Made by a program: the position numbers and the translations under genes. A stretch of DNA of 64,000 nt, taken from the NCBI RefSeq assembly GCF_001687105.1, contig NZ_CP014595.1:1488001-1552000 (forward strand). Reading direction: 5' to 3'. Below, in pieces: positions 18,267 to 27,783 of the stretch; the stretch's first letter is position 1, and every line of letters begins with the position of its first letter. The notes beneath the pieces were generated by a model. It did no database searches, was not told where the DNA came from, and worked only from the letters and a program-made list of their open reading frames with translations. The stretch comes from Salipiger sp. CCB-MM3 (GTDB lineage Bacteria; Pseudomonadota; Alphaproteobacteria; Rhodobacterales; Rhodobacteraceae).

Positions 18267-18294
18267 TTTTCATTTCGGGCTTCGTGCGTATAGT
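18267..18294 (+). promoter_or_regulatory. Candidate sigma-70-type promoter for the leuA leader
   Basis: TTTTCA at 18267-18272 and TATAGT at 18289-18294 are separated by 16 bp. The expected start site, about 7 bp downstream, falls at 18301-18302, on the A of the leader-peptide ATG, suggesting a leaderless mRNA. Confidence 0.5.
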
Positions 18295-18301
18295 CGCGGC
18301 C

Positions 18302-18391
18302 ATGATGACACTCGGCCATATCCCCGCAGCAGCACGTGCCCTTGGCGCGGTGCTTGCGCTTGGCCTGCGTCTAGTCCTAATCCGCCTCTGA
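18302..18391 (+). CDS. leuL: leuA leader peptide (29 residues, leucine-rich)
   Basis: A 29-codon frame, ATG to TGA, lies 86 bp upstream of leuA. Eight residues are Leu, with Val and Ile beside them, and the C-terminus reads GLRLVLIRL. Leu24 and Leu26 use CTA, a rare codon in DNA this GC-rich, as expected for a ribosome-stalling leader that senses charged tRNA-Leu. There is no convincing ribosome site upstream, and the likely transcription start coincides with the ATG; alphaproteobacterial trpL leaders are known to be leaderless in the same way. The stop codon lies inside the first arm of a 10-bp stem. A second ATG directly follows the first. Confidence 0.8.
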   Translation: MMTLGHIPAAARALGAVLALGLRLVLIRL

Positions 18392-18442
18392 GCGCGCATC
18401 TCGGCGCGACCGCTCAGAGGAGGACCGTTTCGCGCCGGCGAA
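18385..18442 (+). promoter_or_regulatory. leuA attenuator-like region
   Basis: CCTCTGAGCG (18385-18394) can pair perfectly with CGCTCAGAGG (18411-18420). GGCGCGA (18403-18409) can pair with TCGCGCC (18430-18436). The two stems interleave and cannot form together as simple nested hairpins. A third small stem (TTCGC/GCGAA, 18429-18442) competes with the second. No clean T-tract follows, so termination could be Rho-linked or control could act on leuA translation. Confidence 0.6.
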
Positions 18443-18477
18443 CCCTTTCCAGGACGACGACTCAAGAGATCCGAAAA

Positions 18478-20043
<1,566 letters not shown>

Positions 20044-20071
20044 GCCATCGCCCCTCGCTGAAGATCAGAAG

Positions 20072-20100
20072 ATCGCGCCGCCCCCTGCGGCGCGATTTTT
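20072..20100 (+). terminator. Rho-independent terminator of leuA
   Basis: A perfect 10-bp stem (ATCGCGCCGC at 20072-20081, GCGGCGCGAT at 20087-20096) with a 5-base loop is followed by TTTTT, 30 bp after the leuA stop. Confidence 0.9.
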
Positions 20101-20164
20101 CGTTTGGGGGCTTCCTTGTGGCTGGCGAGTTGCCCCGCCCGGAATCAAGGCGAAGCCGCCGGGC

Positions 20165-20290
20165 GAGCGCCGGCCCGTCCCGGCGGGCTGGCGCTTTGTC
20201 AGCGGTGCGATACGGATTGAGGTCGCAAGGGTCTGGCTGGGATAAAGCGATGACCTCGTAAGGCTGCGCGCCATCCCACGGGCCAGCGCG
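20165..20290 (-). repeat. Dispersed palindromic intergenic element A, copy 1 (inverted)
   Basis: Read on the minus strand, this matches copies at 39544 and 56940. It has an outer arm with ATGGCGCGC / GGCCCGTGGGATGGCG, the core CGCTTTATCCC, then GACAAAGCGCCAGCCCG, and the closing arm CGGGACGGGCCGGCGCTC. The two arms pair into a long imperfect hairpin. The CGCCCGGCGG...GATTCCGGGC tail flank is also shared. It fills the gap between leuA and the SH3 gene. Confidence 0.8.
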
Positions 20291-20307
20291 CGCCCGGCTA
20301 CCGTCTG

Positions 20308-20820
20308 CTATTCCCGAATCTCGTCCGGAGCGACGCCCCACATGGCGCTCTTGGGGGCCCAGCCCTCATAGCCGCCCGCCGAAAGCTGGCACCACTCCGC
20401 GTTGCAGGCCTCGAGCTGGGCGATCACGCCAAGCGCCAGTTTCGCCTCGACCGGCGTTTCGGGATCGGGCTGGGCGTGCAACTCCAGCATGTCTTCCTCG
20501 ACCAGCACCGTGCGCACGCCCGAGAGCAGCGCATAATGGATCCAGCCGCCCGCGCCGTCCTTGTCGCGCACCCGGCGCCAGTGACCGTATTCGGCGACGA
20601 TCTCCAGCGGCATATCGCGCCGCGTGTAGACCCAGTCGATGCGGTGGGTGAGCGACGGGCCGCGCCGCGCGTTGCCCTCGCTGGTCTTGAGCGAAACGTA
20701 GCGCGGCAACGGAAGGTTGGTGACCGGCCCGCGTTCCTCGGCCGCCTGTGCGACCGCCGGTGTGACCGGGCCGCAAAGCAGGGCGGCAAGCAGCCCCGCC
20801 AACACAGAAGTCCTGACCAT
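20308..20820 (-). CDS. Secreted SH3-domain protein
   Basis: This 170-residue protein starts at the ATG at 20820 with a Sec signal peptide (LAGLLAALLCGPVTPAVAQA). The mature part carries two SH3-like (SH3_4/DUF1058 type) segments: VSLKTSEGNARRGPSLTHRIDWVYTR with the G-R-x-G-P-S signature, and later LHAQPDPETPVEAKLALGVIAQL with GGYEGWAPKSAMWGV. Family knowledge: such proteins are periplasmic and may bind cell wall; a precise role is not established. It is divergent from the dehydrogenase gene at 20927, about 106 bp apart. Confidence 0.88.
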   Translation of the reverse strand: MVRTSVLAGLLAALLCGPVTPAVAQAAEERGPVTNLPLPRYVSLKTSEGNARRGPSLTHRIDWVYTRRDMPLEIVAEYGHWRRVRDKDGAGGWIHYALLSGVRTVLVEEDMLELHAQPDPETPVEAKLALGVIAQLEACNAEWCQLSAGGYEGWAPKSAMWGVAPDEIRE

Positions 20821-20926
20821 CGTGTCTGTCCTGCTCGAGATTTTCCGCCGGGGTTCTTGTGCCCCGTGCATGCATGGGACACTGTGCCAAAGCGCAGAGC
20901 GTAAGGAAAGGGAGGCCCCACCCGCC

Positions 20927-21913
20927 ATGCCGCAGAAACGCCTGACTGTTGTCGTCACGCGACGTTTGCCAGAGGCGGTCGAAACCCGCCTGAGCGAGCT
21001 TTTCGACGTCAAACTGCGAACCGAGGACATCCCGATGACTCGCGCAGAATTGACCGCCGCCATGGCTGAGGCCGATGTGCTGGTGCCCACACTGACCGAT
21101 CAGATCGACGCCGGGCTGATCGCGCAGGCCGGTCCGCGGCTTAAGCTGATCGCCAATTACGGCGCCGGGGTCGATCATATCGACGTCGAGACCGCGCGCA
21201 CCCGTGGCATCATGGTCTCGAACACCCCCGGCGTGATGACCGATGACACCGCCGACATGGTGATGGGGCTGATGCTGGCGGTGATGCGCCGCATGCAGGA
21301 AGGCCTCGCCACCATGCAGGAAGGCAATTGGGCCGGCTGGGCGCCGACCGCCTTCCTCGGCACACGGCTGGGCGGCAAGCGCCTGGGGATCCTCGGCATG
21401 GGCCGCATCGGGCAGGCGGTGGCGCGCCGCGCCTCGGCCTTCGGGATGCAGATCCATTATCACAACCGCCGCCGCCTGCGGCCGGAGATCGAAGAGGGCC
21501 TCGAGGCGACCTATTGGGAGAGCCTCGACCAGATGGTGGCGCGGATGGACGTGATCTCGGTCAACTGCCCGCACACGCCCTCGACCTTCCATCTGCTCAA
21601 CGCGCGGCGGCTGCGTCTGATGAAACCCTCGGCGGTACTGCTCAACACTTCGCGCGGCGAGGTGATCGACGAGGCCGCGCTGACCCGCATGCTGAAGGCG
21701 GGCGAGATCGCCGGGGCCGGGCTCGACGTCTACCAGCACAAAATCCGCGGCAACCCGGAACTGGTGAACATGCCCAATGTGGTGATGCTGCCGCATATGG
21801 GCTCGGCGACGCTGGAAGGCCGCATCGAGATGGGCGAGAAGGTGATCATCAACGTCAAGACCTTTGCCGACGGGCACCGCCCGCCGGATCAGGTTGTCCC
21901 GGCGATGCTCTGA
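20927..21913 (+). CDS. D-isomer-specific 2-hydroxyacid dehydrogenase (glyoxylate/hydroxypyruvate reductase-like)
   Basis: This 328-residue NAD(P)-dependent enzyme has a catalytic-domain start of KRLTVVVTRRLPEAVETRL, the Rossmann motif LGILGMGRIGQAVARRA, the cofactor-selective segment YHNRRRLRPEIE (Arg-rich, pointing to NADPH), the NTSRGEVIDEAAL loop with the substrate Arg, and the catalytic His in LPHMGSAT. Length and motifs match GyaR/GhrB-type reductases of glyoxylate and hydroxypyruvate. The ATG at 20927 is preceded by GGAAAGGGAGG. A longer in-frame reading from 20717 overlaps the divergent gene and lacks homology. rfbD follows after 22 bp. Confidence 0.94.
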   Translation: MPQKRLTVVVTRRLPEAVETRLSELFDVKLRTEDIPMTRAELTAAMAEADVLVPTLTDQIDAGLIAQAGPRLKLIANYGAGVDHIDVETARTRGIMVSNTPGVMTDDTADMVMGLMLAVMRRMQEGLATMQEGNWAGWAPTAFLGTRLGGKRLGILGMGRIGQAVARRASAFGMQIHYHNRRRLRPEIEEGLEATYWESLDQMVARMDVISVNCPHTPSTFHLLNARRLRLMKPSAVLLNTSRGEVIDEAALTRMLKAGEIAGAGLDVYQHKIRGNPELVNMPNVVMLPHMGSATLEGRIEMGEKVIINVKTFADGHRPPDQVVPAML

Positions 21914-21935
21914 GACAGAGAGACAAGGAATAGAG

Positions 21936-22796
21936 ATGCGAGTTTTGGTATTCGGCCGCACCGGTCAGGTGGCCCGCGAGTTGCAGCGCCGCGCACCCGT
22001 TGTGGCGCTGGCACGGGATGAGGTCGACCTGACCGACCCGAAAGACTGCGCCGAGGCCGTGCGCGCCGAGGCCCCCGATGTGGTGATCAACGCCGCCGCC
22101 TATACCGCCGTCGATCAGGCCGAAACCGACGAAGAGACCGCCACGCTGGTCAATGGCGCCGCGCCCGGCGCGATGGCCAAGGCCTGCGCCGATCTTGGCA
22201 TCCCCTTCGTGCATATCTCGACCGATTACGTCTTTGACGGCGCGGGCGATGAGCCCTTCCTCCCTGACGCCCCCACAGCCCCGCTGGGTGCCTATGGGCG
22301 CAGCAAGCTGGCGGGCGAAGAGGCCGTGCGCGCCGCGGGCGGGCCGCACGCGATCATCCGCACCTCTTGGGTGGTGTCGGCGCATGGCAAGAACTTCGTG
22401 AAGACCATGCTGCGGCTCGGCGCCGAGCGCGACCGGCTGACCATCGTCGCCGACCAGATCGGCGGGCCGACCTGCGCCGCCGATATCGCGGTGCTCTGCC
22501 TCGCCGCTGCCGAGCAGCTGATCGAGGCGCCGGAAAAATCCGGCACCTATCACCTCTCGGGCGCACCCGATGTGAGCTGGGCCGATTTCGCCCGCGAGAT
22601 CTTTGCTCAGGCCGGGGTCACCTGTGAGGTCGCCGATATTCCCTCCTCCGAGTTCCCGACCCCGGCCAAGCGGCCCGGCAACTCGCGGATGGACAATAGC
22701 GCCACCGTGGCCGCCTTTGGGCTGCCGCGCCCGGACTGGCGCAACGGGCTGGCGGATATCCTGCGCGAGTTGGAGAGCAAACCGCAGGACGCCTGA
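21936..22796 (+). CDS. rfbD: dTDP-4-dehydrorhamnose reductase
   Basis: This 286-residue extended SDR enzyme reduces dTDP-4-dehydro-L-rhamnose to dTDP-L-rhamnose. It starts MRVLVFGRTGQVARELQ (nucleotide-binding GxxGxxA variant), with NAAAYTAVDQAE, the catalytic HISTDYVFDG and YGRSKLAGEEAV (Tyr-x3-Lys), and the substrate-binding DQIGGPTCA. The family partners rfbA, rfbB and rfbC are not in the window, so the operon is split. RBS AAGGAA sits 6 bp before the ATG. It may supply dTDP-rhamnose for the glycosyltransferases at 4-15 kb, but that is inference. Confidence 0.95.
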   Translation: MRVLVFGRTGQVARELQRRAPVVALARDEVDLTDPKDCAEAVRAEAPDVVINAAAYTAVDQAETDEETATLVNGAAPGAMAKACADLGIPFVHISTDYVFDGAGDEPFLPDAPTAPLGAYGRSKLAGEEAVRAAGGPHAIIRTSWVVSAHGKNFVKTMLRLGAERDRLTIVADQIGGPTCAADIAVLCLAAAEQLIEAPEKSGTYHLSGAPDVSWADFAREIFAQAGVTCEVADIPSSEFPTPAKRPGNSRMDNSATVAAFGLPRPDWRNGLADILRELESKPQDA

Positions 22797-22936
22797 TCGG
22801 CGGGGTCTCAGGGCCCACTCAAGTTCATGTAAAAACGGGGAGAATGTCCGCTTTTCGGCCATCTTCCCGCACCTCTTCTGCCGCCGCTCTGCGCGATTGT
22901 GGCGTCATCGCATGGGTGGCGGAAGAAGAGTGAACC

Positions 22937-23914
22937 ATGGAACCGACATATGACATCGTCCCGTCCTCTTGGCGGGCCGGGGGCATGGGCAACGGCGTCC
23001 AGTCCCTGAACCTTGAATTCGCGCAGGCTCATGATCTTGCGCTGGTCGATGCCGGCATTGCCGTCGGCAGTTTTGGCTACGGTATGACCGATCCGCGCGA
23101 CGCTGCGCGGCTCACCCTCATGCCCGAAACGGAGGCCGAGCAATTTTACGGCCTCGAATATGATGCGCTGGCCCACGAGCGGGCCGAGCTGACCACCGGT
23201 CGCAAGTCGAAGCTCGCGCTGTTCCGGCTAGAGGCCGACGGCAGCGTGCGCGGGTTGCGCAACGCCGCGATCAGCCTTGGCTATATGCCGGACCGCAATG
23301 AGGCGGGCGACGACAAGGACTCGCATGGGGCCACCGACCAAGGCGGCTATGGCGAAAGCTGGCGCATCGGCTGGACCGAGCGGCTGCCCGAGATCATGCA
23401 GCTTTCGGTCGATGGCCCGCTGGAGGATATGGGTCTGGACGCGACCGGCCATGTGCCGCGCGCCCCGGTCGAAGACCCGCTGTCCCCAAGCGCAAGCGTG
23501 CTCTCGACCGAGGCAGGCACCGAGATGCTTGCCGCCAGCACCGCGCCGACATTTTCCGCCGCGGCGCGGGATCTGATGCTGCGGTTCCTCGACGAGGATG
23601 CGGACGAGCCGGATACCTTCGATTTCTCGGGCGCTGCTGGGGGTCGGAATGGCGTGCAGACCGCTTCTGGCCCTGCAGCCCAGTCTGATACCGAGCAGAC
23701 ACATTCCGAGATGATGGCGCAGGAGCTTCAGTTTATTGAAAGCCAATACGCCGCGCTTCACGGTGCGCTGTTTGACGGCGACTCGCCGGTCGACTTCGGC
23801 GCGCATCACGGCCAGTTCGATGGCACTTCCGATGCGCACGCACCAGAGGCGGCGCATCACGGTGTGTCTTGGCTGGATTGGCTGCATTCGGATGTGGGCG
23901 GAGGCTTTGCCTGA
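22937..23914 (+). CDS. Conserved hypothetical protein, acidic, no recognised domain
   Basis: This 325-residue frame has a good ribosome site (GAAGAAGAG) before the ATG at 22937. The N-terminal half (EFAQAHDLALVDAGIAVGSFGYGMTDPRDAARLTL) looks globular. The middle is low-complexity, acidic and Ser/Ala-rich. The C-terminus is His-rich and ends WLHSDVGGGFA. No signal peptide or membrane segment. I recognise no family. It converges on the Hint-domain gene, with a shared hairpin between them. The coding call rests on length, ribosome site and coherent codon use. Confidence 0.7.
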   Translation: MEPTYDIVPSSWRAGGMGNGVQSLNLEFAQAHDLALVDAGIAVGSFGYGMTDPRDAARLTLMPETEAEQFYGLEYDALAHERAELTTGRKSKLALFRLEADGSVRGLRNAAISLGYMPDRNEAGDDKDSHGATDQGGYGESWRIGWTERLPEIMQLSVDGPLEDMGLDATGHVPRAPVEDPLSPSASVLSTEAGTEMLAASTAPTFSAAARDLMLRFLDEDADEPDTFDFSGAAGGRNGVQTASGPAAQSDTEQTHSEMMAQELQFIESQYAALHGALFDGDSPVDFGAHHGQFDGTSDAHAPEAAHHGVSWLDWLHSDVGGGFA

Positions 23915-23951
23915 CCGACTCCACCGGAGACGCCATCAAAGACGTACAAAG

Positions 23952-23986
23952 CGCCATGCCAGCTCTGTCTTGAGACTGGCATGGCG
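23952..23986. terminator. Bidirectional hairpin between convergent genes
   Basis: A perfect 11-bp stem, CGCCATGCCAG (23952-23962) with CTGGCATGGCG (23976-23986), and a 13-base loop lie between the hypothetical gene and the Hint-domain gene. The T-tract is weak. Confidence 0.6.
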
Positions 23987-23992
23987 TTCGGG

Positions 23993-25102
23993 TCAGGCCG
24001 CTTCCTTCATCAGCAGCGCCGCTTCGCGCGCGCTGAGGTTGCGGCGTGCGTGTGTGCCATAGAGACAGGGACGCTCGGCAATGCCCGGCAAAAGGCTCAT
24101 GAGCCGCGCGCGATCATCGTCGCACAGGCTCGAAAGCGCCGTATTGGCGGGATGGAAGCTCTCCGTCTCGACGCCATTGGCAAAGACGATCTCATGCCGT
24201 GGCAGCAGCAGATGCACATAAGTCACCTCGCGCTGCCCGATGTCCCGGCGGATCGTGCTGCCGTTGACCAGATGTTTGGCGGCCACAAGAACTTCGTCGG
24301 TGTTGAACAGCGCCCGCGCCACCGCGCCGCGGATCAGCATCCGATGCTCCGGCGAGACGAGAAACTCATCGTCCGGGCGCTCGATTCCAAAGGCGCCCGC
24401 ACGGATGAGCACCGGGCGCAGATCGGGCATCACATGCAGGCGCGCGCCGCTCATCCTGCGGCTGCCGACCCAATGCACTGGCTGAATGCCGTCGTCCTTG
24501 GTCTGCACGCTGTCGCCCTCGCGCAGATGCTCGACCGCGACAAGCCCGCGCGGCGTCAGGATGCGCGTCCCCGCCGCAAAGCAGATCACCCCGCCCTCGT
24601 CCGGGCGCGCGCGATCGCGCCGGAAACTCGGCTCGAGCGTATTGTGGACGACCCACATGTCCTTGTCGCGCGGCGGTATCTCTCCGACGAACATCAACAG
24701 AGGCCGCGAGCTGTCCGCGACCTCGATCTCTGTCACCGTGTAGCTTTTCAAGCCGTCCGTGACGACAAAGCTGGACTCCGGCATGACCGCGCCGCCGGTT
24801 TGGCGCGGCGCGGATACATCGCTTTGTGAAGTCTCCGGATGTGCCCGGCGTTCCGCCGATTGATCCGTCATGGCTTCGCTCACCAACCGGCGCACCATCT
24901 GCGCCGCCCGCTTGCGAAGCTCCGCTTCCCCATCTTCCCGGTCAAACACATCGGGACCCGAGGGTCCCGCGACCTTTACTAACTCACCACACCAAGCCCA
25001 AGCGGCCCCAACTTGCAGGGCCGACGGAGGCGCGGCCTTCAGGCCGTCTATGCGCGTCTGTGACCAAGAGATGACGAACGTGCCACGATAGGCCGTTGTC
25101 AT
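23993..25102 (-). CDS. Hint (hedgehog/intein-type) domain protein
   Basis: This 369-residue protein has no signal peptide. Residues ~180-320 form a Hint_2-type domain. It starts VICFAAGTRILTPRGLVAVEHLREGDSV, with Cys as the expected self-splicing nucleophile and the GTRI/VEHLxxGD motifs, followed by the block-B-like VSPEHRMLIRG and ending at HEIVFANGVETESFHP. The N-terminal 175 residues are unlike known families to me. Such domains are common at the C-termini of RTX-type extracellular proteins in Rhodobacterales. Here it is a stand-alone gene, so whether it cleaves itself is open. Confidence 0.88.
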   Translation of the reverse strand: MTTAYRGTFVISWSQTRIDGLKAAPPSALQVGAAWAWCGELVKVAGPSGPDVFDREDGEAELRKRAAQMVRRLVSEAMTDQSAERRAHPETSQSDVSAPRQTGGAVMPESSFVVTDGLKSYTVTEIEVADSSRPLLMFVGEIPPRDKDMWVVHNTLEPSFRRDRARPDEGGVICFAAGTRILTPRGLVAVEHLREGDSVQTKDDGIQPVHWVGSRRMSGARLHVMPDLRPVLIRAGAFGIERPDDEFLVSPEHRMLIRGAVARALFNTDEVLVAAKHLVNGSTIRRDIGQREVTYVHLLLPRHEIVFANGVETESFHPANTALSSLCDDDRARLMSLLPGIAERPCLYGTHARRNLSAREAALLMKEAA

Positions 25103-25434
25103 GTCCTGAAATCCTGCTCTCGTTTGTTTTTATACACTACAAAATAGCAATCTCGGGCTTGCCCATCCAGCCTGTTGAGAGAGCGCCGAGGCCCGGAAGC
25201 TGACTCATTTTGTGTCAATTTCTTGCCGGGGCGGAATGCGGTTTCCCGCAAAACAACCCGAAGCAGCATAAGCGTCGCCTGACCGACATGGCGCGGAGGT
25301 GGGCGCTTCGGCGCGTTGATTCTGCTTTCTCCTCGCCCCCCCCAGCGCGATCCGGCACGCAAGCCATGCCGCCCGAGGTTGGACAAGCCCGCATTTGCGG
25401 GCTAACACGCGCGCAGGTCACAACAGGGAAGATC
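25103..25434. other. 332-bp divergent intergenic region
   Basis: An AT-rich patch at about 25120-25150 lies just upstream of the Hint-domain gene and is the likely promoter zone for it. The kdsD side has a C8 run near 25336-25343 and an AGGGAAG ribosome site. No RNA gene or clear operator was seen. Confidence 0.5.
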
Positions 25435-26388
25435 ATGCCCGAAACCCCGTCCGACATCGCCCGCGCCGTCCTCGCCACCGAGACCGAAGCGCTGACCCGG
25501 CTCGCCGACGAGCTGCCCGCCGATTTCGACGCGGTGGTCGATCTGCTGCTGCACATCCGGGGCCGCGTCATCGTCTCGGGCATGGGCAAATCCGGCCATG
25601 TGGCCGCGAAGATCGCCGCCACCCTCGCCTCCACCGGCACCCCGGCGCAATTTGTGCACCCCGGCGAGGCCAGCCACGGCGATCTGGGGATGATCACCTC
25701 GGCGGATGCGGTGATCCTGATCTCCAATTCCGGCGAGACCCGTGAGTTGGCCGATATGATCGGCTATTGCGCCCGCTTCTCGATCCCGATGATCGCGGTG
25801 ACGAAACGCGCGGGCAGCACGCTGGCCAGCGCCGCGCAGCATCTGCTGCTGCTGCCCGACGCGCCCGAAGCCTGCGCCATCGGCATGGCCCCCACCACCT
25901 CGACCACCCTGTGTATGGCGCTCGGCGATGCGCTTGCCGTGGCGCTGATGAGCAACCGTGGGTTCGGCAAGGAAAGCTATGCGCATTTCCACCCCGGCGG
26001 CTCGCTCGGTGCGGCGCTGCTGCGGGTCTCGGCGGTGATGCACAAGGGCGACGAGCTGCCCGTGGTGCGCCCGGAAACTCCGATGAGCGAAGCGCTGGTG
26101 ACCATGTCGCAGAAGGGCTTTGGCGTCGCTGCGGTGGTCGAGGGCGGCAGCCTGAGCGGCATCATCACCGACGGCGACCTGCGCCGCAACATGGAGGGGC
26201 TGCTGGAGCGCCGCGCCGGCGATGTGGCGACCCCCGGCCCGCTCACCACGCGGCCGGAGATGCTGCTTACCGAGGCGCTTGGCATCCTCAACGAGAAGAA
26301 GCGCACGGTCCTTCTGGTGGTTGACGAGGCCGGGCAACTGGTCGGTCTGCTGCACATCCATGACGCGCTGCGGGCGGGCGTGGCCTGA
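25435..26388 (+). CDS. kdsD: Arabinose-5-phosphate isomerase (KpsF/GutQ family)
   Basis: This 317-residue enzyme converts ribulose-5-phosphate to arabinose-5-phosphate, the first step to Kdo for lipopolysaccharide. The SIS domain at ~35-170 contains VSGMGKSGHVAAKIAATLASTGTPAQFVHPGEASHGDLGM and ISNSGETREL. TTSTTLCMALGDALAVAL and HPGGSLG complete the family signature. Two CBS motifs occupy ~200-315 (VMHKGDELPVV, GIITDGDLRR, LLVVDEAGQLVGLLHIHD). The ATG at 25435 follows AGGGAAG. A longer in-frame upstream reading lacks homology. Confidence 0.96.
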   Translation: MPETPSDIARAVLATETEALTRLADELPADFDAVVDLLLHIRGRVIVSGMGKSGHVAAKIAATLASTGTPAQFVHPGEASHGDLGMITSADAVILISNSGETRELADMIGYCARFSIPMIAVTKRAGSTLASAAQHLLLLPDAPEACAIGMAPTTSTTLCMALGDALAVALMSNRGFGKESYAHFHPGGSLGAALLRVSAVMHKGDELPVVRPETPMSEALVTMSQKGFGVAAVVEGGSLSGIITDGDLRRNMEGLLERRAGDVATPGPLTTRPEMLLTEALGILNEKKRTVLLVVDEAGQLVGLLHIHDALRAGVA

Positions 26389-26432
26389 TCCTGCCCTGAC
26401 CTCGTGCTGCCGGCTCTCCGGCTCTGACCGCG

Positions 26433-27149
26433 CTACTCGAACAGATGCAGCACCAGTGGCGCGAGGATGCCCGTCAGCACCGCGTTCATCCCCATGCCGA
26501 TGCCCGCAAAGGCCCCGGCGGTCGGATGCACCTGCAACGCCCGCGCGGTGCCGACGCCATGCGCGGCAACACCCGTTGCAAAGCCGCGCGCACGCCAGTC
26601 GCGCAGCCCCAGCGCATTGAGCATCGGCGTCACCGCGATCGCCCCGATCATCCCGGTCAGCAGCACCAGCACCGCGGTCATCGCCGGATCGCCGCCGAGC
26701 TTTTCCGAAATGCCGATCGCCACCGGCGCGGTGGCCGATTTCGGCGCCAGCGAGGCCAGCAGCTGCCCTTCCGCCCCCAGCGCCTTTGCCAGCCCAAGCG
26801 CCGAGACCACCGCCGTCAGCGAGCCTGCCAGCAGCGCCAACGCCATGGGCAGCGCGGCCTTGCGCACCCGGCGCAGGTTGGCGTGCAGCGGCAGCGCCAG
26901 CGCCACCGTCGCCGGGCCAAGCATGAAGTGGACGAATTGCGCGCCTTCGAAATAGGTCTCATAGGGGGTGCCCGTGGCCATCAGCAGCGCGCCCAGCAGG
27001 ATCACCGAAAGCATCACCGGATTGAACCACGGCTTGCCGCGGCTGAGCCGGAAGATCCGGTCGGCGATCCAATAGGCCACCAGCGTCGCCGTCAGCCACA
27101 GCAGCGGGCCGCTTTCGAGATACGACCAGACGAGAAGCGGATCGGTCAT
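26433..27149 (-). CDS. LrgB/CidB family inner-membrane protein
   Basis: This 238-residue protein has about seven hydrophobic segments. Family signatures include PVMLSVILLGALL, FVHFMLGPATVALALPL, SLAPKSATAPVAIGISEKLGG and GVAAHGVGTARAL. LrgB works with the holin-like LrgA in control of murein hydrolase activity, or as a pyruvate/small-acid carrier, depending on species. The ATG at 27149 overlaps the lrgA stop by 4 bp. Confidence 0.93.
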   Translation of the reverse strand: MTDPLLVWSYLESGPLLWLTATLVAYWIADRIFRLSRGKPWFNPVMLSVILLGALLMATGTPYETYFEGAQFVHFMLGPATVALALPLHANLRRVRKAALPMALALLAGSLTAVVSALGLAKALGAEGQLLASLAPKSATAPVAIGISEKLGGDPAMTAVLVLLTGMIGAIAVTPMLNALGLRDWRARGFATGVAAHGVGTARALQVHPTAGAFAGIGMGMNAVLTGILAPLVLHLFE

Positions 27150-27520
27150 GCGTCTTCCTCCTCGTCGGTATTGCCGGTGAGCCGCGCCACCCACTCGAAG
27201 GTCAGCGCGCCGACGCAGATCGCCAGAAGCGTCGATCCGATCAGCGCCGCCCCCAGCGCCAGCGCATTGGACGACAGCTCGGAGAGCCGCGCCACCGCGC
27301 CCACGCCCACCGGCACGAAGAGCAACGAGAGGTTCTGCAAAAGGAAGCTCGCCACCGGGCGGATCAGCTCAAGCAATTTGGGCGACAGCACCATGCCGAC
27401 GACCAGCGCCACCATGGCCAGCACCGGGCCGGGCAGCGGCAGGGAAAACATGCGGGAGAGGACTTCGCCGCCGAGCTGAAACAGCAGCAGCGCGATGATT
27501 CCGGTGACAATGGCGGGCAC
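27146..27520 (-). CDS. LrgA/CidA family holin-like protein
   Basis: This 124-residue protein has four hydrophobic segments and the LrgA signatures LGGEVLSRMFSLPLPGPVLAMVAL and SLLFVPVGVGAV. The C-terminus ends in an acidic EEEDA tail. It is translationally coupled to lrgB (ATGA) and is the first gene of this two-gene operon. Confidence 0.92.
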   Translation of the reverse strand: MPAIVTGIIALLLFQLGGEVLSRMFSLPLPGPVLAMVALVVGMVLSPKLLELIRPVASFLLQNLSLLFVPVGVGAVARLSELSSNALALGAALIGSTLLAICVGALTFEWVARLTGNTDEEEDA

Positions 27521-27660
27521 GTGACTTGTCCTCGTGAGTGTATTGCGTGCCGCTGCGTTAGGGGGAACATCCGCTCAAGTCGAGAGCGCGGCCGCCTTCG
27601 GCCACCGAAACTGCCCATGACGGCATCAAGATGCCTCCGCGATGACCAAAGCGCCGCGCT

Positions 27661-27731
27661 GCCCCTCCTTCCTCTTGGCGAAAGTATCCCGGGGGAGTCC
27701 GCGCAGCGGACGGGGGCAGAGCCCCAAAAAC
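27661..27731 (-). repeat. Terminator-like dispersed element B, copy 1
   Basis: Read on the minus strand it contains CCGGGATACTTTCGCCAAGAGGAAG, here with an extended stem (GCCCCCGTCCGC...). Related sequences occur at 43575 and 60175. Confidence 0.55.
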
Positions 27732-27759
27732 GCAAAAGGCCACCCGCGCGGGTGGCCTT
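27724..27759 (-). terminator. Terminator of tRNA-Thr
   Basis: A perfect inverted repeat (AAGGCCACCCGC / GCGGGTGGCCTT, 27736-27759) is followed on the minus strand by TTTTGCGTTTTT, starting 25 bp past the tRNA 3' end. Confidence 0.85.
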
Positions 27760-27783
27760 CTGATCCGGTCTCCGAAGAGACGG

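Noticed and set aside
16244..18391. A 715-codon plus-strand frame across the secreted protein gene and the leuA leader
   Set aside because: Shadow of the minus-strand gene. It contradicts the leader peptide frame and has no domain.
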